Source of the DNA: Megamonas funiformis
GTDB lineage: Bacteria; Bacillota; Negativicutes; Selenomonadales; Selenomonadaceae
Direction: 5' to 3'
Assembly: GCF_010669225.1 (NCBI RefSeq)
Contig: NZ_CP048627.1
Location: forward strand, 1,749,292-1,813,291
Length of the DNA stretch: 64,000 nucleotides
A program made the position numbers and the translations under genes. A model generated the notes under the pieces. That model saw only the letters and a list, made by a program, of their open reading frames with translations, was not told the origin of the DNA and did not search any database. Of the stretch, positions 1 through 8,455 are shown piece by piece (position 1 is the first letter of the stretch; the number at the start of each line of letters is the position of its first letter).

Positions 1-772
<772 letters not shown>

Positions 773-796
773 TCACAAATCATAAAAAAATAAAAT

Positions 797-823
797 AGGT
801 ATATAAATTTTACTTATATACCT
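797..823 (-). promoter_or_regulatory. hairpin in the gdhA leader, terminator-like
   Basis: A 10-bp inverted repeat (AGGTATATAA at 797-806 and TTATATACCT at 814-823, 7-base loop) lies between the likely gdhA start of transcription and the coding region. On the minus strand it is followed by a T-rich run (780-796). This is the form of an intrinsic terminator or attenuator, but the stem is AT-rich and weak. Its role is inferred. Confidence 0.4.
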
Positions 824-844
824 TTTCTGTATTTAACGTAAATC

Positions 845-853
845 ATTATAGCA
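845..853 (-). promoter_or_regulatory. extended -10 promoter element for gdhA
   Basis: The minus strand reads TGCTATAAT, a perfect extended -10 (TGnTATAAT). No convincing -35 box is visible at the usual distance, which is common for extended -10 promoters. Transcription would start near 838, about 100 bases before the gdhA ATG. Confidence 0.55.
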
Positions 854-897
854 CGTCATTTTTATCTTGCATAGATATTTTTTACAAATTTACAATT

Positions 898-917
898 AAA
901 TACTGTATACAGTATTT
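898..917. promoter_or_regulatory. 20-bp perfect palindrome, probable operator
   Basis: AAATACTGTATACAGTATTT reads the same on both strands over all 20 bases. It sits in the divergent gdhA/1021 gap, about 45 bases upstream of the gdhA -10 and about 35 bases upstream of the -35 of the gene at 1021. The half-site TACAGTA recurs at 965-971 and TTATACAG at 998-1005, both around the rightward promoter. This looks like a binding site for a dimeric repressor or activator. No regulator gene lies next to it. Confidence 0.55.
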
Positions 918-952
918 CCAAACTCCATTATAGCAGGTATTTATCACGTATT

Positions 953-980
953 TTGGCTCTTGTGTACAGTATGATATAAT
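953..980 (+). promoter_or_regulatory. sigma-70-type promoter for the gene at 1021
   Basis: TTGGCT (953-958), a 16-base spacer and a perfect TATAAT (975-980) lie 40 bases before the start codon. A half-site of the nearby palindrome (TGTACAGTA, 963-971) falls inside the spacer, so a bound regulator would cover the promoter. Confidence 0.6.
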
Positions 981-1020
981 AGATAATAATTTAATTATTA
1001 TACAGAAAAGATGTGTTATC

Positions 1021-1788
1021 ATGAATAAATTACAAAATTATCTAAATGATTATGTACAAAAATTAGATGGAGATTGGTCTTATTTAATCTGCAATCTGAA
1101 AAATTCCCAAGAAACAATTTGCTTAAATGGAAATCACCTTCATAAATCAGCTAGTATGATTAAAGTTCTTATTTTAGCTACATTATGCGCTAGTGATTTA
1201 GATTTTAATGAAAAAATCTCTATTGATTATGTACCATATGTTGAAGGTGGTGGCGCATTACAAGAAATGGATAGCGATACAAAAGTCAGTATCAAAGCTC
1301 TTGCTAGTCTAATGATTGTCCTTAGTGATAATTTAGCCACAAATATTCTCATAAAAAAATTAGGTATGTATAATATTCAAGCTTATGCTGATAAATTAAA
1401 TTTAAAACAGACAAAAATTCAACGTTATATGATGGATTTTGAAGCAAGTAAGCAAGGTAGAGAAAATTATTTAACTGTAAATGATTACCATAAATTACTT
1501 TGTCATATCTATGATAATCGTCATTTAGCAAGATTTAATATCGCATGGCAAATCTTAGCTCGCCAACAATTTAGAGACCGCATTCCTTATTATTGGGATG
1601 AAGATATCATATTCCATCATAAAACAGGTATGCTTGATTTTGTCGAACATGATGGTGGTATTTTAGAAGCAGATTTTGGCACTTATAGTATTATTATTTT
1701 TGCTTCTAATTTAAAATCAAATGCTATCGGTGGTCGTGAAATAGGAAAATTAGGGCAATATATTTATAATTATCTAGCACAAAAATAA
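1021..1788 (+). CDS. class A beta-lactamase-fold serine hydrolase
   Basis: A 255-residue protein with the penicillin-recognising enzyme signatures in order: SxxK as SMIK at residues 45-48, SDN at 102-104 and KTG at 201-203. This places it in the beta-lactamase class A/transpeptidase fold (beta-lactamase 2 family). Length fits the domain alone. No signal peptide is visible: the N-terminus MNKLQNYLNDYVQKLDGDW is polar, so the enzyme may be cytoplasmic, unlike true beta-lactamases. The omega-loop region (FEASKQGRENYLT, 140-152) is not the usual ExxLN, so drug resistance should not be assumed. It lies 33 bases before an oligopeptide-binding lipoprotein and probably shares its transcript. A role on wall peptides or other D-amino-acid substrates is inferred from context only. 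The ribosome-binding site is weak. Confidence 0.8.
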   Translation: MNKLQNYLNDYVQKLDGDWSYLICNLKNSQETICLNGNHLHKSASMIKVLILATLCASDLDFNEKISIDYVPYVEGGGALQEMDSDTKVSIKALASLMIVLSDNLATNILIKKLGMYNIQAYADKLNLKQTKIQRYMMDFEASKQGRENYLTVNDYHKLLCHIYDNRHLARFNIAWQILARQQFRDRIPYYWDEDIIFHHKTGMLDFVEHDGGILEADFGTYSIIIFASNLKSNAIGGREIGKLGQYIYNYLAQK

Positions 1789-1821
1789 ATTTGATTATTT
1801 AATCATTAAAGGACTGATTAT

Positions 1822-3444
1822 ATGTTTAAAATTATTTCACCTAAATTAATTTTAATTTCCATATTCATAGTATATAGTTTCCTCATCAGTGGTTGTAGTG
1901 ATGAAGCTATGACTGATGATACTGTTCGCTATGCTTTAGAAAGCGAACCATCTACTTTAGACCCTGCTAAAAGTACAGCTCTCGCTGAATCAAATGTAGA
2001 ACTTGCTTTATTTGAAGGTTTGACTCGTTTAGATGAACATGAACAACCTCAACCAGCAGCAGCTAAAAGTTGGGATATTTCTCCAGACGGCACAGAATAC
2101 ACATTCCATTTGCGTGATAATCTTCTCTGGAATGATGGTACACCTCTTACTGCTCATGATTTTGAATATGCATGGAAACGTGTACTTGACCCTCAAACAG
2201 CTTCTGAAAATGCTTATATGATGTATCCATTAAATAATGGTGAAGCCTTTTTCAAACAAGAAGTATCTGCTGACCAAGTAGGGGTAAAAGCTTTAGATGA
2301 TAAAACTCTATATGTAAAATTAAAAGCACCTATCACATATTTTTTAAATTTAACTGCCTTTCATGCTTATTATCCTGTACCACGTCATGTTGTTGAAAAA
2401 GACCCTGAAATCTGGGCAGCTAATGATAAAATTGTTTCTAATGGCCCTTTCGTTTTAACTCATTGGATACATTCTAATCAATTACAATTTGTCAAAAATG
2501 ATAAATATTGGGATAAAGATAAAGTTAAACTTGAAAATATGCAATGGCCTATCAGTGAATCTCAATCCACCCGCGTTTCTATGGTAGAAAGTGGTCAAGC
2601 TAATATCACTGTAGAACCGCCAATCTCTGAACAAGAACGCTTGACTAAAGAAGGCTTATTCAAGATGAGTCCTTATTTAGGCTCTTATTATTATAGTTTC
2701 AATACACAAAAAGCTCCATTTGATAATCCTCTAGTGCGTAAAGCTTTTTCTATGGCTGTGGATAGAGAAAAACTTGTCAACAATGTAATTAAAGGTGGCA
2801 AAGAACCAGCTTATGCTTGGGTTCCTCCTGGGCTTACTAATCCTGTAACTAAACAAGATTTTCGCCGTGAAGGTGGTAATCTCGTAGAATACAATCCACA
2901 AAAAGCAAGAGAATTACTCAGTGAAGCTGGATATCCAAATGGCGAAGGTCTTTCTCCTATAACTATTTTATATAATACAAATGAAATGCATAAAGCTGTA
3001 GCCGAAGTAATCCAAGCTATGTGGAAAGAAAATCTAAATGTTAATGTAGAACTTTTAAATCAAGAATCAAAAGTGTATTTAGATGCTAGAAATACAGGAA
3101 ATTTCCAAGTAGCCCGTGCTTCATGGATTGGAGATTATGCCGATCCTATGACTTTTATGGACGTATATCTTGATGAAAATAACGATGGTCAATATCACAA
3201 TCCACTTTATAATGATTTAGTTCATAAAGCTCAAAATACAAACAATCAAGAAATTCGTATGCAAGCAATGCATGAAGCTGAAAAAATCTTGATGGACGAT
3301 GCTGTTGTCTTACCGATTTATTACACTACTCAACCTTATATAGCTCAACCTTATGTAAAAAATTATCGCTGGTCAATATTAGGCACTATCGATTTTAAAG
3401 AAGCATATATCGAAAATTCCCCTGAAAAAGCTTCCGAAAAATAA
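1822..3444 (+). CDS. oligopeptide ABC transporter substrate-binding lipoprotein (OppA/MppA type)
   Basis: A 540-residue extracytoplasmic solute-binding protein of family 5. It starts with a lipoprotein signal ending in the lipobox LISGC with the modified cysteine at residue 25. The mature part has typical OppA features: YALESEPSTLDPAKST near the N-terminus, LFEGLTRLDE, the AWKRVLDP stretch and VRKAFSMAVDREKLV in the middle. It should capture peptides at the outer face of the inner membrane. No permease or ATPase gene is adjacent, so it must share a transporter encoded elsewhere. The next genes act on murein-derived peptides, which suggests a murein-peptide ligand, as for E. coli MppA; that assignment is inference. 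A terminator follows directly. Confidence 0.9.
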   Translation: MFKIISPKLILISIFIVYSFLISGCSDEAMTDDTVRYALESEPSTLDPAKSTALAESNVELALFEGLTRLDEHEQPQPAAAKSWDISPDGTEYTFHLRDNLLWNDGTPLTAHDFEYAWKRVLDPQTASENAYMMYPLNNGEAFFKQEVSADQVGVKALDDKTLYVKLKAPITYFLNLTAFHAYYPVPRHVVEKDPEIWAANDKIVSNGPFVLTHWIHSNQLQFVKNDKYWDKDKVKLENMQWPISESQSTRVSMVESGQANITVEPPISEQERLTKEGLFKMSPYLGSYYYSFNTQKAPFDNPLVRKAFSMAVDREKLVNNVIKGGKEPAYAWVPPGLTNPVTKQDFRREGGNLVEYNPQKARELLSEAGYPNGEGLSPITILYNTNEMHKAVAEVIQAMWKENLNVNVELLNQESKVYLDARNTGNFQVARASWIGDYADPMTFMDVYLDENNDGQYHNPLYNDLVHKAQNTNNQEIRMQAMHEAEKILMDDAVVLPIYYTTQPYIAQPYVKNYRWSILGTIDFKEAYIENSPEKASEK

Positions 3445-3455
3445 ATCTTATAAGT

Positions 3456-3495
3456 AAAACCATTATATATTTAAATATAATGGTTTTTTCTTTTA
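3456..3495 (+). terminator. intrinsic terminator after the oppA-like gene
   Basis: Stem AAACCATTATAT paired with ATATAATGGTTT, followed by a T-rich tail, 12 bases after the stop codon. It separates the binding protein from the downstream peptidase genes, which have their own promoter. Confidence 0.8.
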
Positions 3496-3522
3496 TATTT
3501 TCAATAAAGTCAAAACATTTAA

Positions 3523-3551
3523 TTGACTCATACTTATTCAAATGCTATTCT
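3523..3551 (+). promoter_or_regulatory. promoter for the ldcA-M20-epimerase unit
   Basis: TTGACT (3523-3528), a 17-base spacer and TATTCT (3546-3551) preceded by TG one base upstream (TGCTATTCT, extended -10). It lies about 50 bases before the start codon at 3600. Confidence 0.7.
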
Positions 3552-3599
3552 AATAATTAGATTTATTAATAATATTTATGAATAAAGGAGGCTTCCTTT

Positions 3600-4553
3600 A
3601 TGATGAAGACTCGCCACAAAGGCAAAATTCTTGGCATTGGTAGTTGTATTGGCATCATAGCGCCAGCTACTGCTTGTGCAGATTTTGATTATACTCCTGG
3701 CATTGAACTTTTACATCAATGGGGTTATAAAACAAAAATCTCCAAAACTTTAAAAACAAATGAAGGTTATCTCGCAGGTTCTGATAAATTGCGAGCAAGT
3801 GAACTCAATAAATTTTTTGCTGATGATGAAGTTGATGCTATCTTATGTTTTGGTGGTGGTTATGGTTGTACACGTATTCTTGATTTATTAGATTATGATT
3901 TAATCCGCAAACACCCAAAATTATTAATAGGTTTTAGCGATGTTACAGCTCTTCATACTGCCATTGGACAAAATAGCCGACTTGTTACTATTCATGGACC
4001 TATGCTCAAAACTTTATCACGAAAACCTACGCAATATACGATTTCTTCTTTTTGTCGTGGTCTTCGCATGTCTGTTCCACTCGGTGCTTTTCCGCTACCT
4101 AAAAAACACGATTTAGAATCATTTTATCCAGGTAGAGCATTTGGTAAATTAATCGGTGGCAATCTAAGCGTTATCACTTCTCTTTGCGGTACTCCTTATG
4201 AATTAAAAGGGGAAAATAGTATTTTATTCTTAGAAGATATCGGTGAAGATGCTTATGCTATCGACCGCATGCTTCGTCAACTTTGGCAAAACGGTTTACT
4301 AAAAGACATCAAAGGTTTAATCTTCGGCAATTTTTCTCATTGCCAACCAAATAAACAAGAACCTTATGAATTTACTGTTAAAGAAGTCTTAGAGCAGTAT
4401 GCTAATTTAGCCAAAGTTCCTACAATTTATAATTTCCCAGCAGGGCATGAACGCACAAATGCATTTTTGCCATTAGGTGTAAATGCTACTATTAATATTA
4501 CTGACGATAATATTAATTTTTTCATCAGTGAAGCTCACTGCAAATTACGTTAA
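3600..4553 (+). CDS. ldcA: muramoyl-tetrapeptide LD-carboxypeptidase (peptidase S66)
   Basis: A 317-residue S66 serine peptidase that removes the terminal D-Ala from murein tetrapeptides during wall recycling. The catalytic triad can be placed by family pattern: Ser113 in GFSDVTALH, Glu212 in LFLEDIGEDAYAIDRML and His283 in FPAGHE. The N-terminal GIIAPA and the glycine-rich CFGGGYG are also typical. There is no signal peptide, so it acts in the cytoplasm. The start at 3600 is supported by AGGAGG at 3586-3591; a second ATG follows immediately at 3603. Genes for an M20 peptidase and an Ala-Glu epimerase follow, the order expected of a YkfA-YkfB-like murein peptide pathway. MccF-type immunity proteins belong to the same family, but the context favours recycling. 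Confidence 0.9.
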   Translation: MMKTRHKGKILGIGSCIGIIAPATACADFDYTPGIELLHQWGYKTKISKTLKTNEGYLAGSDKLRASELNKFFADDEVDAILCFGGGYGCTRILDLLDYDLIRKHPKLLIGFSDVTALHTAIGQNSRLVTIHGPMLKTLSRKPTQYTISSFCRGLRMSVPLGAFPLPKKHDLESFYPGRAFGKLIGGNLSVITSLCGTPYELKGENSILFLEDIGEDAYAIDRMLRQLWQNGLLKDIKGLIFGNFSHCQPNKQEPYEFTVKEVLEQYANLAKVPTIYNFPAGHERTNAFLPLGVNATINITDDNINFFISEAHCKLR

Positions 4554-4600
4554 TTCTATTAATTTCATCAATTAATTTTATTTTTAGAAAGATTTTATTT

Positions 4601-5731
4601 ATGTACAAACAAGATTTAAAACAATTAGTCTGTCAAGAAATTGATAAACTCGAACCCGTCTTATCCAAACTTGCTGATTATCTTCATCAACATCCTGAAA
4701 TCAGCATGCAAGAAATAAAAGCGGTAAATTATCTCAAAAAACTTTTAGAAGAATTTCAATTTATATTCACGCCTATTCTCAAAGACACATTTTCTACTGC
4801 TTTTATTGCTACTAAAGGAAATGGAGATAAAAAAATCGGCTTTTTAGCTGAATATGATGCCCTTCCTGATATTGGTCATGGCTGTGGTCATAATCTCATT
4901 TCTTTGATGAGTCTAGGGGCTGGATTAGCTTTCAATACTGTAACAGATAAAATTGCCCAAACAGTAATCTTTGGCTGTCCTGCTGAAGAAACTATTGGCG
5001 CTAAATTAAACATTGCTGATAATGGTTATTTTGATGATTTACAAGCATGCTTAATCATTCACCCTGATGATAAAACAACTATCGGTGGCACCTCTTTTGC
5101 CACTCACCCTTTAGAAATAACATTTCTAGGCAAAGAAGCTCATGTCGCTGACCCTGTATATCACGGTATTAATGCTTTAGATGCACTTGTAGATTTTTAT
5201 CAAGAATTTAAAAAACTTAAACAAAGCTTCACTAAACCTAATATCATTGGCACAATTATCACAGATGGTGGCATAGCTCCTAATATCATTCCAGCTAAAG
5301 CTACACTAAGAGCTACTATTCGCAGTCTTGATACAGATTATTTAGAAGAAGTCATGCTTCCACAAATCAAAAAATTAGCACAAAAAATAGCGCTAAAACA
5401 TCAAACACAGTTAAAAATGCATCACTATGAGCCACTTTATAAAAACTTGCGCAGTGATAAACTATTAAATCAATATTATCAAGAAAATTTCTCTCTACTT
5501 GGTGAAAAATACACTCTACTTCCTGATGATTTTGCTGATGGCTCTACTGATGTAGGCAATGTTAGTCATGTTACTAGAACTTGTCAACCTACTATTTGCA
5601 TTGGCAATAATTTATTTGTTCACACTTTAGAATTTACTAATGCCAGTGGTTCTGAATATGCGAAAAAACAAGCATTAATCGGTGCTAAAGCTATGGCAAT
5701 GACTGCGATTGATGTGCTATTTGAAAAATAA
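4601..5731 (+). CDS. M20-family metallopeptidase/amidohydrolase
   Basis: A 376-residue zinc-dependent peptidase of the M20 family, amidohydrolase-like branch. Visible features are LHQHPEIS near residue 28, the metal-site segment AEYDALPDIGHGCGHNLI around residues 87-104, GCPAEETIGAKLN around residues 127-139 with the catalytic glutamate pair, and the closing HTLEFTNASGSEYA. Close relatives include p-aminobenzoyl-glutamate hydrolase subunits and PM20D2-type dipeptidases, which split dipeptides or N-acyl amino acids. It is cytoplasmic. Placed between LD-carboxypeptidase and Ala-Glu epimerase, it may cleave the short peptides left from murein, a job done by the unrelated YkfC in Bacillus. That substrate is inferred; the fold assignment is firm. 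It starts 47 bases after ldcA and is probably cotranscribed. Confidence 0.85.
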   Translation: MYKQDLKQLVCQEIDKLEPVLSKLADYLHQHPEISMQEIKAVNYLKKLLEEFQFIFTPILKDTFSTAFIATKGNGDKKIGFLAEYDALPDIGHGCGHNLISLMSLGAGLAFNTVTDKIAQTVIFGCPAEETIGAKLNIADNGYFDDLQACLIIHPDDKTTIGGTSFATHPLEITFLGKEAHVADPVYHGINALDALVDFYQEFKKLKQSFTKPNIIGTIITDGGIAPNIIPAKATLRATIRSLDTDYLEEVMLPQIKKLAQKIALKHQTQLKMHHYEPLYKNLRSDKLLNQYYQENFSLLGEKYTLLPDDFADGSTDVGNVSHVTRTCQPTICIGNNLFVHTLEFTNASGSEYAKKQALIGAKAMAMTAIDVLFEK

Positions 5732-5755
5732 TCATATTTCGAGGTCTTATTCATT

Positions 5756-6856
5756 ATGAAAATCATAAAAATTCAAATTGGCAAAGTCAAAATTCCCTTA
5801 AAAAAACCTTTTATAACAGCCCTGCGCCGTGTTGACTTTGCCGAAGATATCATCATAAAAATAATCACTGATACAGGAAATATAGGTTTTGGCAATGCTC
5901 CGCCAACTGCTGTCATCACAGGAGATAGTCAAGCGTCTGTAGTCTCTGCCATTCATGATATCATTGCACCTAAATTAATTGGCTTAGATATTTGCGAATT
6001 AGAAACCATCTGCAATCAAATTGATAAAGCAATGCTTCATAATTCTTCTGCTAAAGCTGCTATAGATATCGCTATTTACGATTTATTCGCTCAAATGTGC
6101 AATTTGCCATTATATAAATTATTAGGTGGCTATCGCACAGATATAAAATCTGATTTAACAATTAGCCTACGCGAACCTGAAATCATGGCTCAAGATGCTC
6201 TTGAAGCTGTAAGTAATGGTTATACTGATTTAAAAATCAAAGTTGGCAACGACTCAACTTTAGATTTTAAACGCATTATTGCCATTAGAAATGCTGTAGG
6301 CAATGAAATAAACATTCGCCTAGATGCCAATCAAGGTTGGAAATCTAAAGAAGCTGTTCGTTTAATTCGCCAATTTGAAGATAAAAATTTAAATATTGAA
6401 CTCATTGAACAACCTGTAATCGCTCATGATACTGTAGGTCTAAAATTCGTAACAGATAATGTAGATACTCCTATCATGGCTGATGAATCAGCTTTTGGCA
6501 CATATGAAGTATTTGAACTTCTCGCTAAAAGAGCTTGCGATTTAATCAATATCAAGCTCATGAAAGCTGGCGGTATTCACAATGCTTTAAAAATCGCTGA
6601 TATGGCAAAAATTTGTGGCGTTGAATGTATGATGGGTTGTATGCTCGAGTCCAAAGTAGGCATTACAGCATCTGCTAGTCTAGCTGGTAGTAAATCCATC
6701 ATCACTAAAGCAGATTTAGATGCAGCTGATTTACTTGCCACAGACCCTATAGTTGGTGGTATATCCTATAAACAAAATCATATCATTTTAAATGAAAACA
6801 ATGGTCTTGGTATAACAAATATCAAAGACTGGGAATTTATCACTGAAATAAAATAA
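5756..6856 (+). CDS. L-Ala-D/L-Glu epimerase (enolase superfamily, YkfB/YcjG type)
   Basis: A 366-residue member of the muconate-lactonising subgroup of the enolase superfamily. It interconverts L-Ala-D-Glu and L-Ala-L-Glu so that murein dipeptides can be degraded. The family landmarks are present: PLKKPFITALRRV at the substrate cap, PPTAVITGD in the 20s loop, the catalytic KIK at 160-162, metal ligands Asp190 (RLDANQGW), Glu218 (IELIEQP) and Asp243 (MADES), and the second base Lys267 (INIKLMKAGG). The usual G-x-GEA near residue 45 is GFGNA here, a non-catalytic change. It starts 24 bases after the M20 gene and closes the unit, followed at once by a strong terminator. Confidence 0.88.
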   Translation: MKIIKIQIGKVKIPLKKPFITALRRVDFAEDIIIKIITDTGNIGFGNAPPTAVITGDSQASVVSAIHDIIAPKLIGLDICELETICNQIDKAMLHNSSAKAAIDIAIYDLFAQMCNLPLYKLLGGYRTDIKSDLTISLREPEIMAQDALEAVSNGYTDLKIKVGNDSTLDFKRIIAIRNAVGNEINIRLDANQGWKSKEAVRLIRQFEDKNLNIELIEQPVIAHDTVGLKFVTDNVDTPIMADESAFGTYEVFELLAKRACDLINIKLMKAGGIHNALKIADMAKICGVECMMGCMLESKVGITASASLAGSKSIITKADLDAADLLATDPIVGGISYKQNHIILNENNGLGITNIKDWEFITEIK

Positions 6857-6884
6857 AGGCTAGAAAATTCTAGCCTTTTTTTGT
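6855..6884 (+). terminator. intrinsic terminator after the epimerase gene
   Basis: AGGCTAGAA and TTCTAGCCT form a 9-bp stem with a 2-base centre, followed by seven or more T. It ends the ldcA-M20-epimerase unit. Confidence 0.9.
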
Positions 6885-6931
6885 ATCTTTATAAAAAATC
6901 TCAATTAATAATTAAATTTTATTTTAATCTT

Positions 6932-6940
6932 TGCTATAAT
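6932..6940 (+). promoter_or_regulatory. extended -10 promoter element for the M18 aminopeptidase
   Basis: TGCTATAAT lies 46 bases before the start codon at 6987. No good -35 is visible. A second TATAAT occurs at 6955-6960, too close to the gene to choose between them from sequence alone. Confidence 0.5.
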
Positions 6941-6986
6941 AAAATTGTTATGCATATAATAATTATCATTTAAGAGGTGTTTATAT

Positions 6987-8402
6987 ATGGCTAAAGAAAA
7001 AAAAGATAAAAAAGCATTAAAAAATGCTAAAAAAGATATTTGGAATAATTATTCCGCTTCTGAAAAAAAAGCATTAGAGAAACTTTGCTTAAACTATCGT
7101 CATTTTTTAAGTAAATGCAAAACAGAACGTGAATGTGTAAAAGAAATTATTTTCCAAGCTCAAAGAGCTGGTTATAGAGATTTAAAAGATATCATCACTA
7201 ATAAAGAAACACTTCAAGCTGGTGATAAAGTTTATTCCGTATGTATGAATAAATCTGTTGTATTATTCAATATCGGTTCTGAACCTATGGAAAATGGCAT
7301 GAATATTCTAGGTGCTCATATCGATAGTCCTCGCCTTGATATCAAACAAAATCCACTTTATGAAGATGGTGGACTTGCTTATATGGATACACATTATTAT
7401 GGTGGTATCAAAAAATATCAATGGGTTACTGTTCCACTTGCTATCCATGGCGTTGTAGCCAAAAAAGATGGAACTGTTCTTGATATCAATATCGGTGAAG
7501 ATGATAATGACCCTGTATTTTGCGTAACAGATTTATTAATTCATTTAGCACAAGAACAAATGCAAAAAAATGCAGCTAAAGTCATTGAAGGTGAAAACCT
7601 CGATATCTTAGTTGGCTCTATTCCTCTTGATGGCGCTGAAAAAGATGCTGTAAAAGCAAATGTTTTAAAAATCGTTGGCAAAAAATACGATATCGAAGAA
7701 GAAGATTTCCTCTCTGCTGAACTTGAAGTAGTACCTGCTGGTCGTGCTAGAGAAGCTGGTTTTGACCGTAGTATGCTCATCTCTTATGGTCAAGATGATA
7801 GAGTTTGCGCTTATACTTCTTTAGTAGCTATGCTTGAAACTAAAAATATGACTCGCACAGCTTGTTGTCTTCTTGTAGATAAAGAAGAAATCGGTTCTGT
7901 AGGTGCTACTGGTATGCAATCTCGCTTCTTTGAAAATGCAGTAGCTGAAGTTTTAAATTTACTTGGTCAATATAACGATTTAACATTAAGACGTTGTCTT
8001 GCTAATTGCAAAATGTTATCTTCTGATGTAACTTCTGCATATGATGCTTTGTATAAAGGTTCTTTTGATATGAAAAATATCGCTTACCTTGGTCATGGTA
8101 TGGCATTTAATAAATTCACAGGAGCTCGTGGAAAATCTGGCTCTAATGATGCTAATGCTGAATATCTCGGCAATATCCGTGCTATCATGGAAAAAAATAA
8201 TGTAGCTATTCAATTTTCTGAGCTTGGTCGTGTAGACTTAGGCGGTGGCGGAACAATCGCTTATATCATGGCTCTATATGGTATGCAAGTAATAGATAGT
8301 GGTGTTGCTGTATTGAATATGCATTCCCCATGGGAAATCACTAGCAAAATTGATGTTTATGAAACTAAAAAAGGATATAGCGCTTTCTTAAAAGACGCTT
8401 AA
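6987..8402 (+). CDS. M18-family aminopeptidase
   Basis: A 471-residue zinc aminopeptidase of family M18 (aspartyl aminopeptidase-like), which releases N-terminal residues from peptides in the cytoplasm. Signatures are GAHIDSPRLD near residue 109 with metal ligands His and Asp, GQDDRVCAY near 262, the catalytic DKEEIGSVGATG around 295-306 and HSPWEITSKIDVYET near the C-terminus with the last metal histidine. The N-terminus is very lysine-rich (MAKEKKDKKALKNAKKD). RBS AAGAGGTG is well placed. It is a single-gene unit bounded by a terminator on each side. Its position after the wall-peptide genes may be meaningful for final peptide breakdown, but it has its own promoter. Confidence 0.92.
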   Translation: MAKEKKDKKALKNAKKDIWNNYSASEKKALEKLCLNYRHFLSKCKTERECVKEIIFQAQRAGYRDLKDIITNKETLQAGDKVYSVCMNKSVVLFNIGSEPMENGMNILGAHIDSPRLDIKQNPLYEDGGLAYMDTHYYGGIKKYQWVTVPLAIHGVVAKKDGTVLDINIGEDDNDPVFCVTDLLIHLAQEQMQKNAAKVIEGENLDILVGSIPLDGAEKDAVKANVLKIVGKKYDIEEEDFLSAELEVVPAGRAREAGFDRSMLISYGQDDRVCAYTSLVAMLETKNMTRTACCLLVDKEEIGSVGATGMQSRFFENAVAEVLNLLGQYNDLTLRRCLANCKMLSSDVTSAYDALYKGSFDMKNIAYLGHGMAFNKFTGARGKSGSNDANAEYLGNIRAIMEKNNVAIQFSELGRVDLGGGGTIAYIMALYGMQVIDSGVAVLNMHSPWEITSKIDVYETKKGYSAFLKDA

Positions 8403-8404
8403 AA

Positions 8405-8452
8405 TAAAAATGCCTTCTAAAGCTAAAAACTTTAAGAAGGCATTTTTTATTA
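8405..8452. terminator. bidirectional terminator between convergent genes
   Basis: ATGCCTTCTAAAG pairs with CTTTAAGAAGGCAT (one bulge). The stem has A-rich sequence on its left and T-rich sequence on its right, so it can end both the M18 gene on the plus strand and the permease on the minus strand. Confidence 0.85.
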
Positions 8453-8455
8453 TTT

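Noticed and set aside
1021-1788. Antibiotic resistance beta-lactamase
   Set aside because: No signal peptide and no usual omega-loop ExxLN; fold and motifs alone do not show resistance.
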